This document shows positions 1-5,563 of a stretch of DNA of 23,717 bases, piece by piece. The number at the start of each line of letters is the position of its first letter. Within the stretch, counting starts at the first letter, position 1. The stretch lies in assembly GCA_964494475.1 (NCBI GenBank), contig CAZBRS010000069.1:1-23717 (forward strand). Reading direction: 5' to 3'. A model generated the notes under the pieces. It made no database searches and was not told the origin of the DNA. It saw only the letters and a list, made by a program, of their open reading frames with translations. This DNA comes from CAZBRS01 sp964494475 (lineage in GTDB: Bacteria; Myxococcota_A; UBA9042; CAZBRS01). The translations under genes were made by a program, and so were the position numbers.

Positions 1-2076
1 CAGAAGAACTTCCTCGAAGAGATCATCGAGGCCGACCTGGCCGCGGGGCGCGTGACGACCGTTCGCACGCGCTTCCCGCCCGAGCCGAATGGCTACCTGC
101 ACATCGGGCACGCCAAGTCCATCTGCCTGAACTTCGGCCTGGCGAAGAAGTACGGCGGCACGTGCAACCTGCGCTTCGACGACACGAACCCCACCACCGA
201 AGACGACGAGTACGTGCGCTCGATCCGCGACGACGTGACGTGGCTCGGCTTCCAATGGGACCACGAGTTCTACGCTTCCGACTACTTCGACCCGATCTAC
301 CAGTGGGCGCTGACGCTCATCCGCAAGGGCCTCGCGTACGTCGATCAGCGCACGGCCGAGGAGATCACGGCGACGCGGGGCAACTTCTACAAGAAGGGCG
401 TCGAGGCCCCCGCGCGGAACGCCTCGGTCGAGGAGAACCTCGCCCTGTTCGAGCGCATGCGCGCGGGCGAGTTCGACGAGGGCACGTGCCTCCTGCGCGC
501 CAAGATCGACATGGCGCACCCCAACATGAACCTGCGCGACCCCATCATGTACCGCATCCGCAAGGCGCCCCACCACCGCACGGGCGACAAGTGGGTCATC
601 TACCCCATCTACGACTGGGCCCACGGCCAGTCCGACGCCATCGAGGGCATCACGCACTCGATCTGCACGCTCGAGTTCGACGACCACCGGCTGCTCTACG
701 ACTGGTACCTGCAGGCGCTCGGCGTGCCGAACCCGCCCCACCAGTACGAGTTCGCGCGGCTGAACCTGACCTACACCGTGATGAGCAAGCGCAAGCTGCT
801 CGAGCTCGTGCGCGAGAAGCGCGTCGACGGCTGGGACGACCCGCGCCTGCCCACCCTCTGCGGCCTCCGCCGCCGCGGCTACACCCCCGAGGCCATCCGG
901 GCGTTCGCCGAGCGCATCGGCGTGGCCAAGAACGAGAGCACCGTCGACGTGGGCCTGCTCGAGTGGGCCCTCCGCGAGGATCTGAACGAACGCGCGCCGC
1001 GCGTGATGGCCGTCTTGAACCCCCTGAAGGTGGTGCTCGAGAACTTCCCCGAGGGGCAGGTCGACTGGCTCGAGGGCGACTACTTCCCCGACCAGCCCGA
1101 GCGCGGCAGCCGCAAGCTGCCCTTCACGCGCGAGCTGTACGTGGAGCGCGACGACTTCCGCGACGAGGCCCCCAAGGGCTGGCACCGCCTGGCGCCCGGG
1201 GCCGAGGTGCGCCTGCGCTACGCCGCGCTGATCCGCTGCCGCGAGGCGGTGAAGGACGCCGCGGGCAACGTCATCGAGCTCCGCTGCACCTGGGACCCCG
1301 ACAGCCGCGGCGGACGCTCGCCCGACGGCCGCAAGGTGCGAGGCACCCTGCACTGGGTGTCGGCCCCTCATGCGGTGAAGGCCGAGGTGCGCCTGTACGA
1401 CCGCCTGTTCACGAAGGAGAACCCGCAAGACGTGGCCGAGGGCCAGGATTACAAGGACTTCCTGAACCCCGACAGCCTGCAGGTGCTGTCGCAGTGCCTG
1501 CTCGAGCCGAGCCTGGCCTCCGCGACCGCTGGCGATCGCGTGCAGTTCGAGCGCATGGGTTACTTCTTCGTCGACCCCAAGCTGTCGAAGCCGGGGGCGC
1601 CGGTGTTCAACCGCACCGTCACCCTGAAGGACACCTGGGCCAAGCTGGAAGAGAAGCTCTCGAAGGCTCCCGCGCCTCCGGCGCCTGCGGCGGAGCCCGG
1701 CAGCACCTTGCACCCGAACCGCAAGCCCCAGGGCGCCGAGATCGAGTACGCCGACTTCGCGAAGGTCGATCTGCGCGTGGCCACCATCCGCGAGGCAGGG
1801 CTGGTCGAGGGCGCCGACAAGCTCCTGTGCCTCAAGGTCGACCTCGGCGAGGGGCGCCTGCGGCAGATCTTCGCCGGAATCCGCAAGAGCTACCAGGATC
1901 CGGCGGTCCTGGTCGGCAAGCAGGTGATCGTGGTCGCGAACCTGAAGCCGCGCAAGATGCGCTTCGGCCTGTCCGAGGGCATGGTACTGTCGGGCGTGGG
2001 GGGCACGGCCGAAGCCGAGCTCCTGTGCGCGCCCACCTTCGAGCGCGAGCTGCAGCCGGGCGACACGGTCAGCTGA
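1..2076 (+). CDS. glnS: Glutaminyl-tRNA synthetase with C-terminal MetRS-type tRNA-binding domain (5' partial)
   Basis: This cytoplasmic class I synthetase charges tRNA-Gln with glutamine at the cost of ATP. The reading frame is open from base 1, and the first 17 codons (QKNFLEEIIEADLAAGR) match the N-terminus expected of bacterial GlnRS. The gene therefore begins upstream, and the GTG at 52 is not its start. The HIGH signature lies at nt 100-111 inside PEPNGYLHIGHAKS. The KMSKS equivalent, MSKRK, begins at nt 781. The catalytic core and the two beta-barrel anticodon-binding domains are full length up to about nt 1650. An Ala/Pro-rich linker follows, and then a domain of about 110 residues (nt 1741-2073) with FAKVDLRVATI, FAGIRKSY and ANLKPRKMRFGLSEGM. 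This domain is very close to the Trbp111/EMAP-II-like C-terminal domain of bacterial MetRS. Typical GlnRS (about 550 residues) lacks it. The stop codon overlaps the convergent HD gene by 8 nt. Confidence 0.97.
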   Translation, partial: QKNFLEEIIEADLAAGRVTTVRTRFPPEPNGYLHIGHAKSICLNFGLAKKYGGTCNLRFDDTNPTTEDDEYVRSIRDDVTWLGFQWDHEFYASDYFDPIYQWALTLIRKGLAYVDQRTAEEITATRGNFYKKGVEAPARNASVEENLALFERMRAGEFDEGTCLLRAKIDMAHPNMNLRDPIMYRIRKAPHHRTGDKWVIYPIYDWAHGQSDAIEGITHSICTLEFDDHRLLYDWYLQALGVPNPPHQYEFARLNLTYTVMSKRKLLELVREKRVDGWDDPRLPTLCGLRRRGYTPEAIRAFAERIGVAKNESTVDVGLLEWALREDLNERAPRVMAVLNPLKVVLENFPEGQVDWLEGDYFPDQPERGSRKLPFTRELYVERDDFRDEAPKGWHRLAPGAEVRLRYAALIRCREAVKDAAGNVIELRCTWDPDSRGGRSPDGRKVRGTLHWVSAPHAVKAEVRLYDRLFTKENPQDVAEGQDYKDFLNPDSLQVLSQCLLEPSLASATAGDRVQFERMGYFFVDPKLSKPGAPVFNRTVTLKDTWAKLEEKLSKAPAPPAPAAEPGSTLHPNRKPQGAEIEYADFAKVDLRVATIREAGLVEGADKLLCLKVDLGEGRLRQIFAGIRKSYQDPAVLVGKQVIVVANLKPRKMRFGLSEGMVLSGVGGTAEAELLCAPTFERELQPGDTVS

Positions 2077-2524
2077 CCTCGCCAGGGCTCTCCTTCGACT
2101 CCAGCGCATCCAGGATCGCCAACGCTCGCCGGTACTTCTCGAAGCGCGCCCGATCGTGATCGGTGGGGTGCGCGATGCGCGTCGGGTCGAGGTTGTCCTG
2201 GAGGTCGGCGCGTTTGACGAGCCGCCCGATGGGGTGAGCGGCGGCCCGCCGGACGAAGTCCTCGTACGACTCGCCTTCGCGCTCGCGCTTCGTGACCGCT
2301 TCGAGGCCCGCCAGCACGGCCTCGGAGAACCCCTCGGCCCGGAGGCGCTCGAGGGTCCAGTCGGTGTCTTCGACCACGTCGTGCAGCACGGCCGCGATGC
2401 GGGCGTCGGGGTCCGAGAGGCGCGCCATGACGCGCAGAGGATGGTCGATGTACGGTCGGCCGGCCTTGTCGGTCTGGGTCGCGTGGGCGGCGGTGGCCAG
2501 GACGATGGCGTGGTCGAGGGTCAT
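2069..2524 (-). CDS. Small HD-domain phosphohydrolase (RelA/SpoT-hydrolase/MESH1-like fold)
   Basis: A 151-residue stand-alone HD-superfamily metal-dependent phosphohydrolase. Its arrangement is that of the hydrolase half of RelA/SpoT and MESH1: AGRPYIDHP with His28, the HD pair His48-Asp49 in VLHDVVEDT, and Asp107 in KRADLQDN. These residues would bind one metal ion. It has no synthetase domain. By family, the substrate could be (p)ppGpp. However, from memory, the position of the guanine-contacting Arg44 of the Streptococcus Rel enzyme falls here on Asp19, so alarmone specificity is uncertain and another nucleotide or RNA phosphate is possible. The ATG start is preceded by GGAGG at 2531-2535 with a 6-nt spacer. 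The RNA ligase stop codon lies only 2 nt upstream, so the two genes are almost certainly cotranscribed. The 3' end overlaps the convergent glnS stop. Confidence 0.88.
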   Translation of the reverse strand: MTLDHAIVLATAAHATQTDKAGRPYIDHPLRVMARLSDPDARIAAVLHDVVEDTDWTLERLRAEGFSEAVLAGLEAVTKREREGESYEDFVRRAAAHPIGRLVKRADLQDNLDPTRIAHPTDHDRARFEKYRRALAILDALESKESPGEVS

Positions 2525-2526
2525 GG

Positions 2527-3666
2527 TCAACCTCCATGCAACGAAATGACCGAATACACCCTCTTCATCTCCCCCCGCGGGAACACCTTCGCGAGCTCCC
2601 TCATCACGGCGCCCTTGTCGGCGGCCAGGTCGAGGCCCGTGGCGCGGTAGGCGGCGAGCACGCTGTTGCGGTACGCGAGCTGCTCGTTCACCTCGTGGAG
2701 GCACGCGTCGATGTGCTCGCGGAAGCGCTCGATGGCGTCGGCGTCGTACTCCTCCCGGAGCAGGGGGAGCAGGGTCTCGAACGTGAGGGTGTCGGCGGTC
2801 TCGAACACGTTCCAGCAGGTGGCCATGACGCCGGCCTTGTTGATGCCGCCGGCCCAGTGCACGGCCTCGACCGACTCGGGCTTGCACTTGAAGAGCACCA
2901 CCTCGCCGGTCGGCCGGGTCACGTACCAGACGGTGCCCTCCGAGCCCTTCAGGCGACCCTCGTCGACGTGTTGCAGGCTGGCCTCCATGGCAGCCCGGAT
3001 GCGACCGTACTCGGCCACCGGGTCGTCGGCGGCCGTGAGCTCGCCCCAGCAGCGCGCCGTGGGCAGGCCCAGCGTGTCGATCGCGTGGGGCGGCAGGGGC
3101 CGGCCGTCGTGGTCGACCCCGAAGAGCAGCGCGACCTCGAGGGGCGGATCGTAGACCACCAGGTGCACGTTGCGCGCACCGTACATCTCGAAGCTGAGCA
3201 CCGCGTCGTTCCGTTCGGCAGCCTGGAGCAAGGCCGGGTAGCGAGCCACGAGCTCGCGCCAGTAATCGAGGAAGGGTCCCCACTTGCCGTTGCGGAGCAC
3301 GGGGTGCAGGCGCAGCTTGAAGGTGCCGTGCAGCCGCCCGTCGGCGTCGCGGTACCGGTAGGCCGCCACGTTGGTGCCGTCGAGCTTTTCGTAGATCCGG
3401 ATGGCCGAGACCTTGGGAAAGTGGAAGCGGCCCTCGCGGTCGAAGGGGTAGTGCAGCTTGGGCGTGCCGAAGATGGCCTGGGGCGCGGGCCGGTCGCCTA
3501 CGCGGACCAGCGCCAGCGCGCCGTAGCGATGATCCGGCTTCACGGCGACGAAGCCTTCGAGGCGCAGGTCGGCGTTGAAGGGATCGGTCACGTCGAAGGG
3601 CTGCAGCCACTGGGCGTCGAGGCCGAGCAGCGCGGTGGCTTGGTCGAGATCGGTCGTGGGGCTCAT
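2527..3666 (-). CDS. ATP-dependent RNA ligase (covalent nucleotidyltransferase superfamily, Rnl2-like)
   Basis: A 379-residue protein with the motifs of ATP-dependent RNA ligases. Motif I is EKLDGTN, with the predicted AMP-accepting lysine Lys94. Motif III is SFEMYG (Phe159-Gly163), motif IIIa is ALLFGVD, motif IV is SEGTVWYV (Glu243-Gly244), and motif V is FKCK (Lys260, Lys262). Such enzymes activate themselves with ATP, pass AMP to a 5'-phosphate RNA end and seal it to a 3'-OH. The protein lacks the OB-fold expected in DNA ligases or capping enzymes. The roughly 110 C-terminal residues after motif V look helical and may bind the RNA. Its ATG lies 69 nt downstream of the mazF-like stop, and its stop lies 2 nt before the HD gene. 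The pairing suggests end healing plus sealing. The natural substrate is unknown. A role in tRNA or mRNA repair is inference. Confidence 0.88.
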   Translation of the reverse strand: MSPTTDLDQATALLGLDAQWLQPFDVTDPFNADLRLEGFVAVKPDHRYGALALVRVGDRPAPQAIFGTPKLHYPFDREGRFHFPKVSAIRIYEKLDGTNVAAYRYRDADGRLHGTFKLRLHPVLRNGKWGPFLDYWRELVARYPALLQAAERNDAVLSFEMYGARNVHLVVYDPPLEVALLFGVDHDGRPLPPHAIDTLGLPTARCWGELTAADDPVAEYGRIRAAMEASLQHVDEGRLKGSEGTVWYVTRPTGEVVLFKCKPESVEAVHWAGGINKAGVMATCWNVFETADTLTFETLLPLLREEYDADAIERFREHIDACLHEVNEQLAYRNSVLAAYRATGLDLAADKGAVMRELAKVFPRGEMKRVYSVISLHGG

Positions 3667-3727
3667 CCGAGGCGCTCCACCCGTGGCGAAAGCACTCGCG
3701 GACGACCTCGCCCCCCTGGCGCCTCGG
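3667..3727. repeat. 9-bp inverted repeat between mazF-like stop and RNA ligase start
   Basis: The arms CCGAGGCGC (3667-3675) and GCGCCTCGG (3719-3727) are perfect inverted copies separated by 43 nt. In the minus-strand transcript the second arm ends directly at the RNA ligase ATG. A hairpin would therefore occlude the start codon region and its weak GGAG upstream. The repeat could be a protein operator, an RNA switch or chance. GC-rich sequence makes short inverted repeats fairly frequent. Confidence 0.4.
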
Positions 3728-3735
3728 TTGACATG

Positions 3736-4074
3736 TTACCCCCCGATGATCTCGTTCAACCCCTCGACGACCCGCGCGACCTCCTCGGGCGAAAGCGCGC
3801 CGAGCTTCTTCCCGATGCGCTCCACCGACAGCGTGCGGACCTGGCTGATCTTGACCCACGCGGGCTTTGGCAGACGCCCGTCGGCCAACACGAGCGTCAG
3901 AGGAAAGCCCGCCCGCTGGGGCTGGCTGGTCAAGGCCACGGCGATGACCGTTCCAGACCGTTCGTTGAAGACGTCGGCGCTGAGGATCAGCACGGGTCGC
4001 TGTCCCGCCTGTTCGTGGCCACGCGTCGGATCCAGGTCAGCCCAGCGGATCTCGCCCCTCAGAATGCGGGCCAT
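3736..4074 (-). CDS. MazF/PemK-family endoribonuclease toxin
   Basis: A 112-residue protein with the PemK/MazF fold signature. The N-terminal strand reads RGEIRWADLDP. It is followed by a GHEQAGQRPVLILS segment (residues 19-32), where family members carry the Gly-x-Glu-x-x-x-x-Arg-Pro motif and the catalytic Arg. A central VIAVALTSQ strand follows, where many members have a conserved Thr or Ser. MazF toxins cut single-stranded RNA at short sequences, leaving a 2',3'-cyclic phosphate and a 5'-OH. The length is typical. The ATG lies inside the 3' end of the antitoxin gene, with a 16-nt overlap in another frame. This is the usual antitoxin-first arrangement and gives translational coupling. Cleavage specificity cannot be read from the sequence. 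Confidence 0.9.
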   Translation of the reverse strand: MARILRGEIRWADLDPTRGHEQAGQRPVLILSADVFNERSGTVIAVALTSQPQRAGFPLTLVLADGRLPKPAWVKISQVRTLSVERIGKKLGALSPEEVARVVEGLNEIIGG

Positions 4075-4301
4075 TCCGCCAACTCCGCGCCCAGGCCTTC
4101 GTCGGCCAGCGCCTGCTCGGCCACGGGATCCAAATTCGCGCACTCGCGCACCAACCGGCCGTGGGACAGACGGGTCAACTTCTCGGCCACGGCCTCCTGG
4201 ATGGCCTGGCTGCGGTTCGCGAACTGCTGCGCGCGTACCAGTCCGTCGAGTTCGGCGAGCGTCGCGACGTCGAGCGTGATGGCCAGCTTCGTCTTTGCCA
4301 T
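4059..4301 (-). CDS. Ribbon-helix-helix antitoxin of the MazEF-type pair
   Basis: An 80-residue protein. Residues 4-45 fit a ribbon-helix-helix DNA-binding domain: a short strand (KLAITLD), then helix-turn-helix with FANRSQAIQEAV. The acidic C-terminus (ADEGLGAELAEWPAF) is the part expected to wrap around and inhibit the toxin. The ATG follows a strong GGAGG (in GGAGGTGGCTC). The gene overlaps the toxin start by 16 nt. Family members dimerise, bind the operator in front of their own operon and repress it together with the toxin. A short inverted repeat just upstream is a candidate operator. It could equally be called CopG/ParD-like, since the RHH fold is shared among antitoxin classes. The toxin next door decides the call. 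Confidence 0.87.
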   Translation of the reverse strand: MAKTKLAITLDVATLAELDGLVRAQQFANRSQAIQEAVAEKLTRLSHGRLVRECANLDPVAEQALADEGLGAELAEWPAF

Positions 4302-4313
4302 GAGCCACCTCCG

Positions 4314-4334
4314 GGTATGACGATAGGCAATACC
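4314..4334. promoter_or_regulatory. Possible antitoxin operator upstream of the MazEF-type operon
   Basis: A 21-nt element with arms GGTAT and ATACC around an 11-nt centre lies 12 nt upstream of the antitoxin ATG. It falls in the 48-nt spacer after the preceding gene's stop. It is noticeably more AT-rich than its surroundings. RHH antitoxins commonly bind such short palindromes overlapping their own promoter. The evidence is position plus 5-bp symmetry only. Confidence 0.35.
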
Positions 4335-4349
4335 TGGGAGTTCGTCAAC

Positions 4350-4778
4350 CTAGCACCAGAGGTACGGACGCAGGTCGACGAGTCGGTGCAGGTTGCGCTG
4401 ATCCTCCTCGAACCACTTCTGCTCCAGCCGGAGGTCTTTTCTCAACGCTGCGTCGTAGGCGGCATACTCCCTGCGGTCGTACGGTACCCGCTCGAAGTAC
4501 TCACTGCCCGGTACAGGCCTCGTCTCGAAGGGCGGGCGTTTCAGGTCCTTGTCGTCGAGAGGGCTTCGCCGAGCAGGCCGCGTCCGGGTCCACCAACGGT
4601 AGAGGGACCGGAACTCCTTCCACGCAGCCGCGTGGTCCGGGTCGGCGTTCCAATCCACGATGTGGTCGGGCTTCTCCTGTTCGATGAAGTCGACGAGCAG
4701 TTGGAACGCGGCGTGGAGGAGCACGTTGTCCTTGTCGTGCCAGCCCTTGCTGAGGGTGTGGATCTTCAGGCTCTTCAT
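4350..4778 (-). CDS. Conserved-looking hypothetical protein, possibly phage-related
   Basis: A 142-residue soluble protein that I cannot assign to a family with certainty. It begins with KIHTLSKGWHDKDNVLLHAA and continues through FQLLVDFIEQEKPD. It is rich in Trp, Asp and Arg, with a basic stretch RWWTRTRPARR (residues 61-71) and many Tyr/Arg/Glu residues at the C-terminus. It has no signal peptide or membrane segment. The WHDKD-VLLHAAFQLLVDF-E style recalls small uncharacterised proteins of large phages, but this is from memory and weak. The start is 4 nt after the stop of the zinc-binding-like gene, so the two are probably translated from one message. Codon use here and in the gene upstream looks less GC-biased than in the nuo genes, which hints at acquisition. 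Confidence 0.7.
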   Translation of the reverse strand: MKSLKIHTLSKGWHDKDNVLLHAAFQLLVDFIEQEKPDHIVDWNADPDHAAAWKEFRSLYRWWTRTRPARRSPLDDKDLKRPPFETRPVPGSEYFERVPYDRREYAAYDAALRKDLRLEQKWFEEDQRNLHRLVDLRPYLWC

Positions 4779-4782
4779 GGCC

Positions 4783-5202
4783 TCAGGCCCCGGTTCTCTG
4801 CCGCGCCTTCTCGATCTTCCGCTCAAGCTCGTCGACGCATGCGTCGAAGAAACGGCGCAGACAGCCCGTCGAGCAGAAGTACAAATCGGCCTGGCCGCCG
4901 CGACACCCATCGGCGATGCTCACCGAAGCATGGATCTCCGGATCGCGACCCTCTCCCCGATCGTGCGCGCCGTGCCACGAGAGGGTCAGGAAGCCGTCGA
5001 GGTCGTCGGACATTCCACCCGAGCCCGTTACCCGTTCGGTCATCTTCAGGGCGCCCAGGTTCACGATGGCCATCGAGTGTGGCTCGAGCACCTTCGCTGC
5101 CCTGCAAATGGGGCAGAGCGCCTCTTTCGGAAAGAAAGAAGCCGTGCTGTTCGCGACGGGAAACGTCAGGCGCGGCGATTCGTTCTTCATTGGCTCTGAC
5201 AT
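4783..5202 (-). CDS. Zinc-binding-like hypothetical protein with CxxC and FCSxxC motifs
   Basis: A 139-residue protein with Cys30-Pro-Ile-Cys33 near the N-terminus. Near the C-terminus, YFCSTGCLRRFFD holds Cys110 and Cys114, with further Cys at 100 and 122. The FCSxxC...FF pattern resembles the treble-clef/FCS zinc knuckle seen in MYM- and YHS-type domains, so a structural zinc is likely. The function is unknown. The last 20 residues are charged and helical. I chose the ATG at 5202. Longer starts would run deep into the DUF3795 gene, and a second ATG at 5190 is possible. The gene starts 28 nt after the DUF3795 stop and is followed 4 nt later by the 142-residue gene. A run with relaxed base composition near 5125-5165 differs from the neighbouring nuo genes. 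Confidence 0.72.
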   Translation of the reverse strand: MSEPMKNESPRLTFPVANSTASFFPKEALCPICRAAKVLEPHSMAIVNLGALKMTERVTGSGGMSDDLDGFLTLSWHGAHDRGEGRDPEIHASVSIADGCRGGQADLYFCSTGCLRRFFDACVDELERKIEKARQRTGA

Positions 5203-5230
5203 GCGCTTCTTCGCCCTCGCGTCGGGCGCG

Positions 5231-5563
5231 TCAGTGCGCCCGCAGCCGCTCGAGGTTCTCCTTGGCCTGGCAGGCCATGTCGTGCACGGGCTGCAGGGTG
5301 GCGCAGGCGTAGTCGGGGCACTCGGCGCAGGTGCCGAAGCCACGCTTGCCGGCGCACTTGCGGATCTCGCACATGGACTCGCAGTAGAGGAAGTGCACGC
5401 CCGTGCCCTTGCAGCCCGTGCACTGGATCTGCTCGGGCTTGATGTCGGCCTTGAAGGCCGCGCTCCACTCGGTGGCCACCTTGACGCGCAGGGCGTCGTC
5501 GTTCGTGGCCGTGGCCTTGTAGGCGTCGCAGGTCGTGCATTCGAGGCCGCAGCAGGCGATCAT
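5231..5563 (-). CDS. Cys-rich DUF3795-type protein coupled to nuoN
   Basis: A 110-residue protein with 13 cysteines. It starts MIACCGLECTTCDAY, a typical opening of DUF3795 proteins, followed by Cys48-Thr-Gly-Cys51, Cys61, Cys65, Cys70, Cys79, Cys82 and Cys87. The spacing implies one or two metal or iron-sulfur sites. No catalytic motif is recognised and the family function is unknown. Its ATG overlaps the nuoN stop in an ATGA at 5560-5563, so it is the last translationally coupled gene of the complex I operon. That position suggests redox chemistry or assembly of respiratory enzymes, but this is inference from context. Confidence 0.86.
   Translation of the reverse strand: MIACCGLECTTCDAYKATATNDDALRVKVATEWSAAFKADIKPEQIQCTGCKGTGVHFLYCESMCEIRKCAGKRGFGTCAECPDYACATLQPVHDMACQAKENLERLRAH

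Noticed and set aside
52..54. GTG at 52 as the true start of glnS
   Set aside because: The frame is open to base 1, and the preceding 17 residues match the expected GlnRS N-terminus, so the start is outside the window.
162..2159. Long plus-strand frame inside glnS, rich in Arg, Ala, Pro and His
   Set aside because: It is an out-of-frame shadow of glnS. The Arg/Ala/Pro/His-rich composition is what GC-rich DNA gives in a wrong frame, and no domain is visible.
2536..4320. Long plus-strand frame opposite the RNA ligase and toxin-antitoxin genes
   Set aside because: It spans several well-supported minus-strand genes and their spacers and has no domain.
4350..4778. Calling the 142-residue protein a toxin or antitoxin component because it neighbours MazEF
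   Set aside because: It is separated by a 48-nt spacer from a complete toxin-antitoxin pair and shares no recognisable toxin or antitoxin motif.
5203..5343. Upstream extension of the zinc-binding-like gene to the ATG at 5343
   Set aside because: It would overlap the well-supported DUF3795 gene by more than 110 nt, and the added residues are low-complexity Ala/Pro/Thr.
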